Assembly: GCA_017510875.1 (NCBI GenBank)
Contig: JAFWLX010000024.1
Span: forward strand, 1-8,372
Direction: 5' to 3'
Origin: Atopobiaceae bacterium
Lineage (GTDB): Bacteria > Actinomycetota > Coriobacteriia > Coriobacteriales > Atopobiaceae
DNA: 8,372 bases
Both the position numbers and the translations under genes were made by a program. This document shows, in pieces, positions 1 through 5,997 of this stretch; the stretch's first letter is position 1; the number at the start of each line of letters is the position of its first letter. Below the pieces are notes generated by a model. The model was not told the DNA's origin and ran no database searches. It was given only the letters and a program-made list of their open reading frames with translations.

Positions 1-28
1 AATCCACGCGATCACCGGAATACTCTGA

Positions 29-1099
29 TTACGCCCCATACCTTGCGGGGACCGAGACCATGCCATCATGGGCGGGCTCTAGCTCGGTGAGCTTGTCCCA
101 AAAGCGTTGAGGCATCCAGCTGGTACGCAGGTCATAGCCCCTCTGGCTCTTGTCGCGGCCAGGCGTGGTTGTCCTGTGATAGAAGCGTTGCCACATGGCG
201 CGAACGTAGTGCTCGTCATCTGCAAAGTCTTGCCTGTTGGCAAGGTTGTTGGCAAGTGCCGCATCAAGCCGGACAATCTGACACCCCTTTTGGGAGGGGT
301 CATGAAAGGCCGCAACCTGATGGCGAGGGTCAACCAGGCAAAACCGCTCGGTGGACATGCGAGCGGCAAAATGTGCGGCTGTAAGGGGAATGGTGTCTGC
401 TTTGGCCGAGAAAGATGCCGCAAACGACCCGTCTGCCATGTGAGAGAAGCGTACAAACTGACGGGTGTGCTCGCACTCTGCAAGTACAGAGCGGGCAAGC
501 TCGTTGAATGCGGCAACCTGGGGGTTGGCTATCATCGTGCGCACGCGTGGCCCCACAGAAAAGCCCAACCGCAGATACTCGGCTACCGTTTGGGGCATGC
601 TGGTATCGTCAGAGGCGCATGCCAGCACCAGACGCGAGACGCAGGCGGCATCACAGCCCGCCGAGCACGAGCCCGACTTTTGCCTCTTGCAGCCCCGTGC
701 GACCTTGGCAGCGAAGCCCACAAGCACGCGACGTGCAAATGCCACGGTGTCATCCTCTTGTGCTGAGGGTGCGTACAGTGCCGTCTCGCCAAGCTGGGGC
801 TGGAGGGCATGCTTGCTTGCCAGTCGCATTTGGCCGGCGTGTGCGTGGGCAAGGTATCCTATGCCAACCGCAGCAAGCACCCCCTCGAGTGAGGGGTCGC
901 ATGCCAGAACAACAGGCTGTCCCATTGCAAACGCATCTGCAGCCTGCTGGGCACAGCGAGCGACGCCAGCAGGTGTGCTGACCTGCTGGTCTGCTGGCAC
1001 AGATGGTGGTACGATCCTGTCTTCTGCATGCTCGCTAGAACAGGGAAAGCTGGCCTTCTGCCATGCGCCGCGTGCGGTTGTACGAGCTCTTGCGGGCAT
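29..1099 (-). CDS. DUF4130 / TIGR03915-like putative DNA metabolism protein, partner of the radical SAM gene
   Basis: The protein has 356 residues from the ATG at 1099. Its core starts near residue 61 with a VVLACDPSLEGVLAAV segment, which resembles the opening of the DUF4130 family. It ends with a WQRFYHRTTTPGR stretch and a C-terminal MPQRFWDKLTEL motif typical of that family. Proteins of this family are encoded beside radical SAM DNA-repair-like proteins, and some are fused to uracil-DNA glycosylase domains; their reaction is not established. The upstream radical SAM frame overlaps this gene by 65 bases, so the two are surely one operon and probably translationally coupled. A GTG at 1117 would add six residues, but GGGAGGG at 1109-1115 lies ten bases before the ATG and favours the ATG. 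Odd points are about 60 low-complexity residues before the core and a CX7CX3CX3C cluster at residues 137-153. The assignment rests on motif memory and on the neighbour. Confidence 0.8.
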   Translation of the reverse strand: MPARARTTARGAWQKASFPCSSEHAEDRIVPPSVPADQQVSTPAGVARCAQQAADAFAMGQPVVLACDPSLEGVLAAVGIGYLAHAHAGQMRLASKHALQPQLGETALYAPSAQEDDTVAFARRVLVGFAAKVARGCKRQKSGSCSAGCDAACVSRLVLACASDDTSMPQTVAEYLRLGFSVGPRVRTMIANPQVAAFNELARSVLAECEHTRQFVRFSHMADGSFAASFSAKADTIPLTAAHFAARMSTERFCLVDPRHQVAAFHDPSQKGCQIVRLDAALANNLANRQDFADDEHYVRAMWQRFYHRTTTPGRDKSQRGYDLRTSWMPQRFWDKLTELEPAHDGMVSVPARYGA

Positions 1100-2399
1100 C
1101 TTCCACCACCCTCCCACGAATGAGCTCTGCGTCTAGCGGGCACCCCTCGTCGCGTCTTCCGTTACAGGTTATGAAGTGGCGTGCCCGTTTGAGGGTGACC
1201 TTAAGGCGGGACAGGTCGTCAAACGAGAGCAAGGCGCCCTTGCGTGCCGCAAGAATGCGGCGGGCACCCACAGGGCCAATGCCGGGTACGCGTAGCAGCT
1301 CCTCGAGTGAGGCGTCCATGATCTCAAGCGGAAAACGCTCGATGTGGCGAAGTGCCCAGGCCAGCTTTGGGTCTATGTCTAGATCGAGCCAAGGTTGAGA
1401 GGGCGTGGCAAGCTCGTCTGCCGAGAAGGCATAGTAGCGCATGAGCCAGTCGGCTTGGTACAGGCGATGCTCGCGCCGCAGGGGCACAGGCGTGCTGCGC
1501 TCTGGTAGTACCTTGTCCTCAACCATGGGCATATATGCCGAGAAGAACACGCGCTTAAGGTCAAAGCGCTGGTAGAGCGCATGGGACAGCTGGAGGATGT
1601 GGTTGTCGTCCTCGGGGGTTGCCCCAATGATGAGCTGTGTTGACTGGCCGGCCGGAGCAAAGCTACGCCTTCGGCTGCCTATGCTTGAGTGGGGGCGCAG
1701 GGTAAGGCTGTTGCCGTTTGAGCTAAGGCGCAAGCCCTCACGCGCGTGGTCGGGGAGCCGTTTTCTTCGCGGCTTGCCTTTTGCCACAAGGGCCTGCTCC
1801 TCAATATCGCGCGTGGTACGAATCTGCGCCATAGGCTCCATGACCTGTGACTTGCTCTTCTCGGGGCAAAGACGCGCCAGCGAGGTGGCGCTGGGTAGCT
1901 CGAGGTTGACCGAGAGGCGGTCGGCAAGCCTGCCCAGGCTGTCAACGAGCTCGGGTGAGGTACCTGGTATGACCTTTGCGTGCACGTAACCGTTAAAGAG
2001 GAGCTCGTTTCTAAGGATGCGCAGGCACTCGATCATGCGCTCTGTGGTGGCATCGGCCGTGCCCAGCACGCCCGATGAGAGAAAGAGCCCCTCAATGTAG
2101 TTGCGCTTGTAGAAGTCAACCGTAAGCTCTGCAAGCTCGCGTGGGGCAAAGGTTGCCCGCGCGCACGATGCCTGGCGCCTGTTGACGCAATAGGCGCAGT
2201 CATAGCTGCAGACATTTGACATGAGCACCTTGAGCAGGGTGACGCAGCGCCCATCGGGCGTGAACGAGTGACAGCACCCGGCAGGGGAGGAGTTGCCCAA
2301 CCTTCCTGCTTTTGCCGGCCTGTCCGACCCAGACGAGGTGCAGGCAACGTCATAGCGGGCTGCCTCTGCCAAAATGTCAAGCTTGCCCAAGGTATCCAT
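1035..2399 (-). CDS. Putative DNA modification/repair radical SAM protein (TIGR03916-like)
   Basis: A 454-residue cytoplasmic enzyme. The cluster motif CSYDCAYC (C64, C68, C71) would bind a 4Fe-4S cluster and S-adenosylmethionine. It follows a YDVACTSSG segment (16-24) and a GCCHSFTPDGRC segment (41-52), both of which I associate with this family. FAPAGQSTQLIIGATPE (247-263) and FFSAYMPM (285-292) follow in the barrel. A helix-hairpin-helix motif, LEELLRVPGIGPVGARRI (365-382), indicates DNA binding. The family's substrate is unknown; its constant pairing with DUF4130 proteins suggests DNA repair or base modification. The start is supported by GGGGAGG six bases before the ATG. Residues about 204-246 form a basic, low-complexity stretch that seems to be an insertion. 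The promoter upstream carries LexA-like sites. Confidence 0.88.
   Translation of the reverse strand: MDTLGKLDILAEAARYDVACTSSGSDRPAKAGRLGNSSPAGCCHSFTPDGRCVTLLKVLMSNVCSYDCAYCVNRRQASCARATFAPRELAELTVDFYKRNYIEGLFLSSGVLGTADATTERMIECLRILRNELLFNGYVHAKVIPGTSPELVDSLGRLADRLSVNLELPSATSLARLCPEKSKSQVMEPMAQIRTTRDIEEQALVAKGKPRRKRLPDHAREGLRLSSNGNSLTLRPHSSIGSRRRSFAPAGQSTQLIIGATPEDDNHILQLSHALYQRFDLKRVFFSAYMPMVEDKVLPERSTPVPLRREHRLYQADWLMRYYAFSADELATPSQPWLDLDIDPKLAWALRHIERFPLEIMDASLEELLRVPGIGPVGARRILAARKGALLSFDDLSRLKVTLKRARHFITCNGRRDEGCPLDAELIRGRVVEDARKSSYNRTRRMAEGQLSLF
1109..1115 (-). promoter_or_regulatory. Ribosome binding site deciding the DUF4130 start
   Basis: On the minus strand GGGAGGG lies inside the end of the radical SAM gene, with its GGAGG core ten bases before the ATG at 1099. 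The earlier in-frame GTG at 1117 lies upstream of this site and so cannot use it. This supports the shorter protein. The spacing is slightly long, so the choice is likely rather than certain. Confidence 0.5.
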
Positions 2400-2417
2400 G
2401 CCCGCCTCCCCAGATAC

Positions 2418-2431
2418 AGTACAAACGTTCT
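2418..2431 (-). promoter_or_regulatory. Putative LexA/SOS operator, site B
   Basis: The minus strand reads AGAACGTTTGTACT, which has the same GAAC-N4-GTAC core as site A but in the opposite orientation, 25 bases away centre to centre. It matches 9 of 14 positions of the B. subtilis-type box. It overlaps the predicted start of transcription near 2428. Alone it would be unconvincing; the repetition of the core beside site A is what supports it. Confidence 0.35.
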
Positions 2432-2434
2432 ACC

Positions 2435-2463
2435 ATGATAATCGAACATGTGTACCTTGTCTA
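2435..2463 (-). promoter_or_regulatory. Predicted sigma-70-type promoter of the radical SAM/DUF4130 operon
   Basis: On the minus strand TAGACA (2458-2463) and TATCAT (2435-2440) are separated by exactly 17 bases, and each differs from consensus by one base. Transcription would start near 2428, about 30 bases before the ATG at 2399. A second, weaker pair, TTGCTC (2472-2477) and TACACA (2449-2454), also has a 17-base spacer. Confidence 0.6.
2442..2457 (+). promoter_or_regulatory. Putative LexA/SOS operator, site A
   Basis: The plus strand reads TCGAACATGTGTACCT. The left half-site TCGAAC matches the mycobacterial SOS box TCGAAC-N4-GTTCGA completely; the right half matches three of six. Against the B. 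subtilis-type box CGAACATATGTTCG it matches 11 of 14. It fills the spacer between the predicted -35 and -10 of the radical SAM operon, a position where a bound repressor would block RNA polymerase. The consensus sequences are recalled, and binding is inferred. Confidence 0.45.
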
Positions 2464-2517
2464 GGAAAAGCGAGCAATTTGGTGCCATAACAGAAGAACC
2501 TCGGGGAACAAAGGACT

Positions 2518-2876
2518 GCGAAGTGGGCCTATAAGCCGGGTTCTGTCGTGGACGACCATTTATCTACTCCCAGCGTCACCGCTGGGCTCTAGCACGCTAC
2601 CCGAGCGCGGTGCGGGCCACACCATGGCGCTCCTACATGCGCTTGCTCCGGAAGGGGCTTGCCAAGCCGCCGTGTTGCCACGACGCTGGTGGTCTCTTAC
2701 ACCACCGTTTCAGCTTTTCTCTCACCCGCCAAAGGCGGGCAGCGGGAGTCTTCTTTTCTGCGGCGCTTTCCGTCGGGTTACCCCGCCAGGCCGTTAACCT
2801 GCTTCCTGCCCTATGGAGCCCGGACTTTCCTCACGTCGGCATTGCTGCCGGCCCGCGGTCGTCTGGCCCACTTCGC
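2518..2876 (-). ncRNA. rnpB: RNase P RNA, type A
   Basis: This is the catalytic RNA of RNase P, which matures the 5' ends of tRNAs. On the minus strand the RNA opens with GCGAAGTGGGCC and closes with the exact complement GGCCCACTTCGC, a 12-base-pair P1 helix that sets the ends (2865-2876 with 2518-2529). Conserved region I, GAGGAAAGTCCGGGCTCCAT, lies at 2813-2832. A GCTGAAACGGTGGTGTAAGA segment in the middle is typical of the type A fold. The CGGGTAG loop near 2599-2603 would pair with the tRNA CCA end. The 3' conserved ACAGAACCCGGCTTAT is at 2531-2546. The length of about 359 bases is normal. I saw no clear terminator between its 3' end and the radical SAM promoter. Confidence 0.96.
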
Positions 2877-2883
2877 GCGTCCG

Positions 2884-2889
2884 ATTGTA
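2884..2889 (-). promoter_or_regulatory. rnpB promoter, extended -10
   Basis: TACAAT on the minus strand is preceded by TGC, giving an extended -10 element (TGN-TACAAT). It ends seven bases before the predicted 5' end of RNase P RNA. There is no good -35 at the usual distance; the sequence there is GTGCGC. The extended -10 would compensate. Confidence 0.6.
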
Positions 2890-2951
2890 GCATCTATACC
2901 CATCCTGCGCACGGCTATGCCCTCAGCAGCATCGTTTATAGATAATCCGAT

Positions 2952-2957
2952 TATGAT
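2952..2957 (+). promoter_or_regulatory. Possible -10 element for the PTS gene
   Basis: TATGAT matches five of six consensus positions and sits directly before the palindrome at 2958-2972. That would place the transcription start inside the palindrome. No good -35 was found. A TTATAG-type sequence near 2991 is an alternative. Confidence 0.3.
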
Positions 2958-2972
2958 GCGTTGTCACAACGC
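2958..2972. promoter_or_regulatory. Perfect 15-base palindrome, putative operator
   Basis: The sequence GCGTTGT-C-ACAACGC is a perfect inverted repeat with a single central base. A one-base loop cannot form a good RNA hairpin, so a dimeric repressor site is more likely. It lies about 96 bases upstream of the PTS start codon. No regulator gene is present nearby, so the binding protein is unknown. Confidence 0.45.
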
Positions 2973-3017
2973 TATGCTCATGACACTGCCTTATAGATTC
3001 GCCATATCTTTTTGGTG

Positions 3018-3042
3018 CCACTCTTCCGCAGTTGGGAAGTGG
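3018..3042 (+). promoter_or_regulatory. Leader hairpin before the PTS gene
   Basis: CCAC-tc-TTCC can pair with GGAAGTGG across a seven-base loop, giving an eight-base-pair stem with a two-base bulge. It is followed by TCTTT and lies 26 bases before the start codon. It may be a weak terminator or attenuator. I did not find a recognisable BglG/LicT antiterminator target beside it, so any control by it is speculative. Confidence 0.3.
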
Positions 3043-3068
3043 TCTTTGCACAAGCGAAGGAGCACGTA

Positions 3069-4595
3069 ATGGCTAAGGACAATATCGAGCTGGCACGCAC
3101 CATAGTCGACCTTGTGGGCGGACCTCAAAACATTGCCATGGTTACCCATTGTGTCACGCGCCTGCGATTCAAGCTCTATGACGACTCATATGCCAAAGAT
3201 GACGAGATAGAGAAGCTTGATGACGTGCTTTCGGTGATAAAGGCCCATGGCCAGTATCAAGTGGTAATAGGTCCCGACGTATACGATGTGTATGAGGCGG
3301 TGCTCAAGGTGGGTTCTCTTTGGGATGATGACACCATCGATGAGACGCAGGCAAAGGCCGTAGAGGGCATGGGGCCTCAGGGTTTAAGCGGTCTGCTTAT
3401 CGACCTGATCTCGTCCATTGTGGCGCCCTGCTTGGGCTGCATTGCCTCTACGGGCATGATCAAGGGCTTTTTGGCGCTGTGGGACTTCATTGCGGTGCAG
3501 GTTACGGGTGCTCACATTACTGGATGCGGGGCCTACACGGTTCTCTATGCCATCGCTGACGCCTTCTGGTGCTTCTTGCCTATCATGCTGGGCATAACCT
3601 CGGCCCGGCGCTTCAAGATGAACGACCTGCTAGGTGCCGCCATTGGCGCGGCTATGTGCTATTCGTCTATCACCAACCTTTCGGCCACGGCCTTTGCCGG
3701 AAGAGAAGGCGTGAACTTCCTGTTCCAAGGCACCATCTTTGAGATGCGCTACGTCACCACCTTCTTTGGGATCCCCCTTATCACACCGGCCTCAACGGGT
3801 GGTTACACCTCAACGTTTGTTCCGGTCATTCTGGCCGTGTGGTTTAGCTCCTATATCTTCAAGTGGGCAAACAAGAACATTCCCCCAACCCTCAAGCTCT
3901 TCTTGGTGCCCATGATCACGCTTTTGGTTGGCGGCACGGTCACGCTTTTGGTCATTGGACCCATCTCGTCCATTCTGATGAACCTCATCAGTGCCTTCTT
4001 CAACTTGCTCATGAACATACCGGTGGTGGGCGGTACCGTGGCCGGTGCGGTCTTGGGTACCGTCTGGCAGGTTCTGGTCATCTTTGGCTTCCATTGGGCG
4101 CTCATACCCATCAAGTTGTCCAACATGGGTACCTATTTCTACGACTTTGCACTGTCTCCGCAGTACGGCTGCACGTGGGGCCAGATTGCCTGTGTGCTGG
4201 CCGTGATACTCAAGACCAAAGACGAGGAGCTTAAGCGCACCGGTGTTGCCGCCTTCATTACAGGCCTCTTTGGAACCACCGAGCCCGCCATCTATGGCGT
4301 GACGCTGCCCCTAAGGCTGCCGTTTGTCATTTCGTGCATTGCGGGAGCCGTGTCGGGCGCCTTCTATGGACTTATGGGGACCTCGTCGTTCATGATGGGC
4401 TATTCGGGCCTTCTGGGTCTTACGTCGTTTATCGACGCGCGCACGCCCGAGCAGATAGAGGCGTGGGCGGGAACGTCTTACTACCTGCCCGAGCAAGGCA
4501 TCTTCCATATGGTGGTAGCTGCAGCGGGCGTGGTTATCGCCTTTGCTGTGGGCTTTGTGCTCACATGGCTCTTCTGGCGCCCCAAAGAGGAGTAG
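3069..4595 (+). CDS. PTS sugar permease, beta-glucoside family EIIBC component
   Basis: A 508-residue membrane permease that imports and phosphorylates a sugar. The N-terminal EIIB domain (about 1-90) has the phosphorylated cysteine in THCVTRLRF (C28) and the HGQYQVVIG segment. The EIIC domain (about 105-500) is a run of hydrophobic segments with GFHWALIPI from residue 340 and GTTEPAIYGVTLP from residue 402. E405 of that motif is the conserved glutamate of the glucose/beta-glucoside superfamily. The EIIA domain present in BglF-type proteins (about 620 residues) is absent, so phosphate must come from an EIIA encoded elsewhere. The substrate cannot be fixed; beta-glucosides, sucrose and trehalose are the options. 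AAGGAG at 3057-3062 is six bases before the ATG at 3069, which beats the TTG at 3012. No glycosidase or antiterminator gene adjoins it. Confidence 0.9.
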   Translation: MAKDNIELARTIVDLVGGPQNIAMVTHCVTRLRFKLYDDSYAKDDEIEKLDDVLSVIKAHGQYQVVIGPDVYDVYEAVLKVGSLWDDDTIDETQAKAVEGMGPQGLSGLLIDLISSIVAPCLGCIASTGMIKGFLALWDFIAVQVTGAHITGCGAYTVLYAIADAFWCFLPIMLGITSARRFKMNDLLGAAIGAAMCYSSITNLSATAFAGREGVNFLFQGTIFEMRYVTTFFGIPLITPASTGGYTSTFVPVILAVWFSSYIFKWANKNIPPTLKLFLVPMITLLVGGTVTLLVIGPISSILMNLISAFFNLLMNIPVVGGTVAGAVLGTVWQVLVIFGFHWALIPIKLSNMGTYFYDFALSPQYGCTWGQIACVLAVILKTKDEELKRTGVAAFITGLFGTTEPAIYGVTLPLRLPFVISCIAGAVSGAFYGLMGTSSFMMGYSGLLGLTSFIDARTPEQIEAWAGTSYYLPEQGIFHMVVAAAGVVIAFAVGFVLTWLFWRPKEE

Positions 4596-4664
4596 GCCTG
4601 CTACAAAGAGGGGTATCCGCAGGACCCTTCCAGAGCCGTCAAGGCACGAGAGGAGAGCAGGGAC

Positions 4665-5921
4665 ATGTCTGCACGCCATTTCAAACGGGAAGAAACGTCG
4701 CAGATGGTAGGGGGTGCGCCCTTGCCAGACGACACTCCCATGCCAGAAGGTGCGCTCCCCACAGACACTGCGGCGCAAGCCCCGCTGCCCAACCCGCAAG
4801 CTCATTCCATAAGCTCGCCGCGCCGCAGCCGCGTTTTGCCCATCGTGTTGGGAGCCCTCCTGTCAATCGTCTTCATCGCTCTTTGTGCGGGCGCCATCTG
4901 GTATGCCAAGGTTGACCGGTCGCTTAAGCCCGGCGAGGACGGCGCCGCCCTTACGGCAACCCTCACTACGCAGCAGGAGGCTGCGGAGCAGGGCGACTTG
5001 CAAGGGACGTACGTGCTGTTGGTGGGTTCCGACGCGCGGGAGGGTGACACCGTGAGCCGTGGTGACGTGCTCATGCTGGCCCGCATCGACTCGGCGGGGC
5101 ACAAGGTTACCCTCGTCTCCATTCCACGCGATACCATGGTCAACATTGCGGGGGCGGTGGGAATTCAAAAGATCAATGCAGCCTATGCCTTTGGAGGAGC
5201 GTCTACCGCCGTATATGAGGTCTCGCGCTTTTGCGGGGTGCCCATCAGCCATTACGTCGAGATTGACTTCAACGGCCTTAAGAAAGTCGTGGACTTGCTT
5301 GGCGGCGTGCAGGTTAACATTCCCGAGACGGTCTCGCTCTCACAAGGCGGCACGATCGAGGCTGGGCAACAGACGCTTACCGGCGAGCAGGCCCTTGCGT
5401 ACGCCCGCGAGCGCTACGGGGCATCGGGTGGCGACTTTAGTCGTGCTCAGGCCCAGCGCCTTATCGTGCAAGCCATCATCTTGCAGGTCATGCAGGCCAA
5501 CCCGGCGGAACTGCCCGTTCTTATTGGGAGCCTTGCCCAATGCGTCAAGACCGACTACTCCATGTCCGATGCAATTGCGCTGTCGTTGCAGTTGCGGAAG
5601 GGCGAGAACACCGTATACTCGGCGGTGTGCCCCAGCTATACCCTCTGGCAGGACGGCGTAAGCTATGACGGGACCATGTTTAACGAGTGGCGTGACATGA
5701 TGAAGCGCGTGGACGCCGGGCTGGACCCAAACGATACCACGGTACCCATTCCCGAGCCGCAGGCCTCGGATCCCAAGTTGGGCGAGGCTGCCAACTCCGC
5801 AGCGCCCATCGACTACTATCCGCTCATTTCTCAGGGAATGACAACAGAAAACGTGACGGCAGGCGAGGCGGAAGCTGCCGCAGAGGGCGCAACCGAGGGC
5901 ACAGCAGAGGATGCGGCATAG
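4665..5921 (+). CDS. LytR-CpsA-Psr (LCP) family cell-wall glycopolymer transferase
   Basis: A 418-residue membrane-anchored enzyme. LCP proteins move lipid-linked glycopolymers such as teichoic acid or wall polysaccharide onto peptidoglycan on the outer face of the membrane. About 56 Pro/Ala-rich cytoplasmic residues precede one membrane segment (57-80). The LCP domain follows: YVLLVGSDAR (116-125), VSIPRDTMV (151-159), KINAAYAFGG (169-178), and LTGEQALAYARER with the GDFSRAQAQR block (238-265). The arginines and aspartates of these motifs bind the pyrophosphate of the lipid donor. The C-terminus is an Ala/Glu-rich tail (about 395-418), probably disordered. AGGAG at 4651-4655 precedes the ATG by nine bases. 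The gene starts 69 bases after the PTS gene with no clear terminator or promoter between, so read-through is possible although the functions are unrelated. Confidence 0.93.
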   Translation: MSARHFKREETSQMVGGAPLPDDTPMPEGALPTDTAAQAPLPNPQAHSISSPRRSRVLPIVLGALLSIVFIALCAGAIWYAKVDRSLKPGEDGAALTATLTTQQEAAEQGDLQGTYVLLVGSDAREGDTVSRGDVLMLARIDSAGHKVTLVSIPRDTMVNIAGAVGIQKINAAYAFGGASTAVYEVSRFCGVPISHYVEIDFNGLKKVVDLLGGVQVNIPETVSLSQGGTIEAGQQTLTGEQALAYARERYGASGGDFSRAQAQRLIVQAIILQVMQANPAELPVLIGSLAQCVKTDYSMSDAIALSLQLRKGENTVYSAVCPSYTLWQDGVSYDGTMFNEWRDMMKRVDAGLDPNDTTVPIPEPQASDPKLGEAANSAAPIDYYPLISQGMTTENVTAGEAEAAAEGATEGTAEDAA

Positions 5922-5960
5922 GACGTGGTGCAGAAGGCCCCCTACGAGGGCAGTGGGACC

Positions 5961-5997
5961 TACGGCGTGATGATGCTACTCGCCCGTGCCGTATTTT
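5961..5997 (+). terminator. Weak candidate terminator after the LCP gene
   Basis: TACGGC (5961-5966) can pair with GCCGTA (5988-5993), followed by TTTT. The loop is long (21 bases) and the structure runs into the 3' end of the convergent gene. A second short hairpin, GCCC/GGGC, lies at 5937-5951. Neither is a strong terminator. Confidence 0.28.

Noticed and set aside
107..766. Long plus-strand open frame opposite the DUF4130 gene
   Set aside because: It is antisense to a gene with recognisable family motifs, has no ribosome binding site and its translation resembles no family; it is a by-product of high GC. The frame at 465-1136 is the same case.
3012..3068. TTG start at 3012 for the PTS permease
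   Set aside because: The ATG at 3069 has AAGGAG at ideal spacing and begins at the normal EIIB N-terminus. The extra 19 residues would cover the leader hairpin.
2610..3069. Plus-strand open frames across 2610-3069
   Set aside because: They run antisense through the RNase P RNA and its promoter and have no ribosome binding site or recognisable product.
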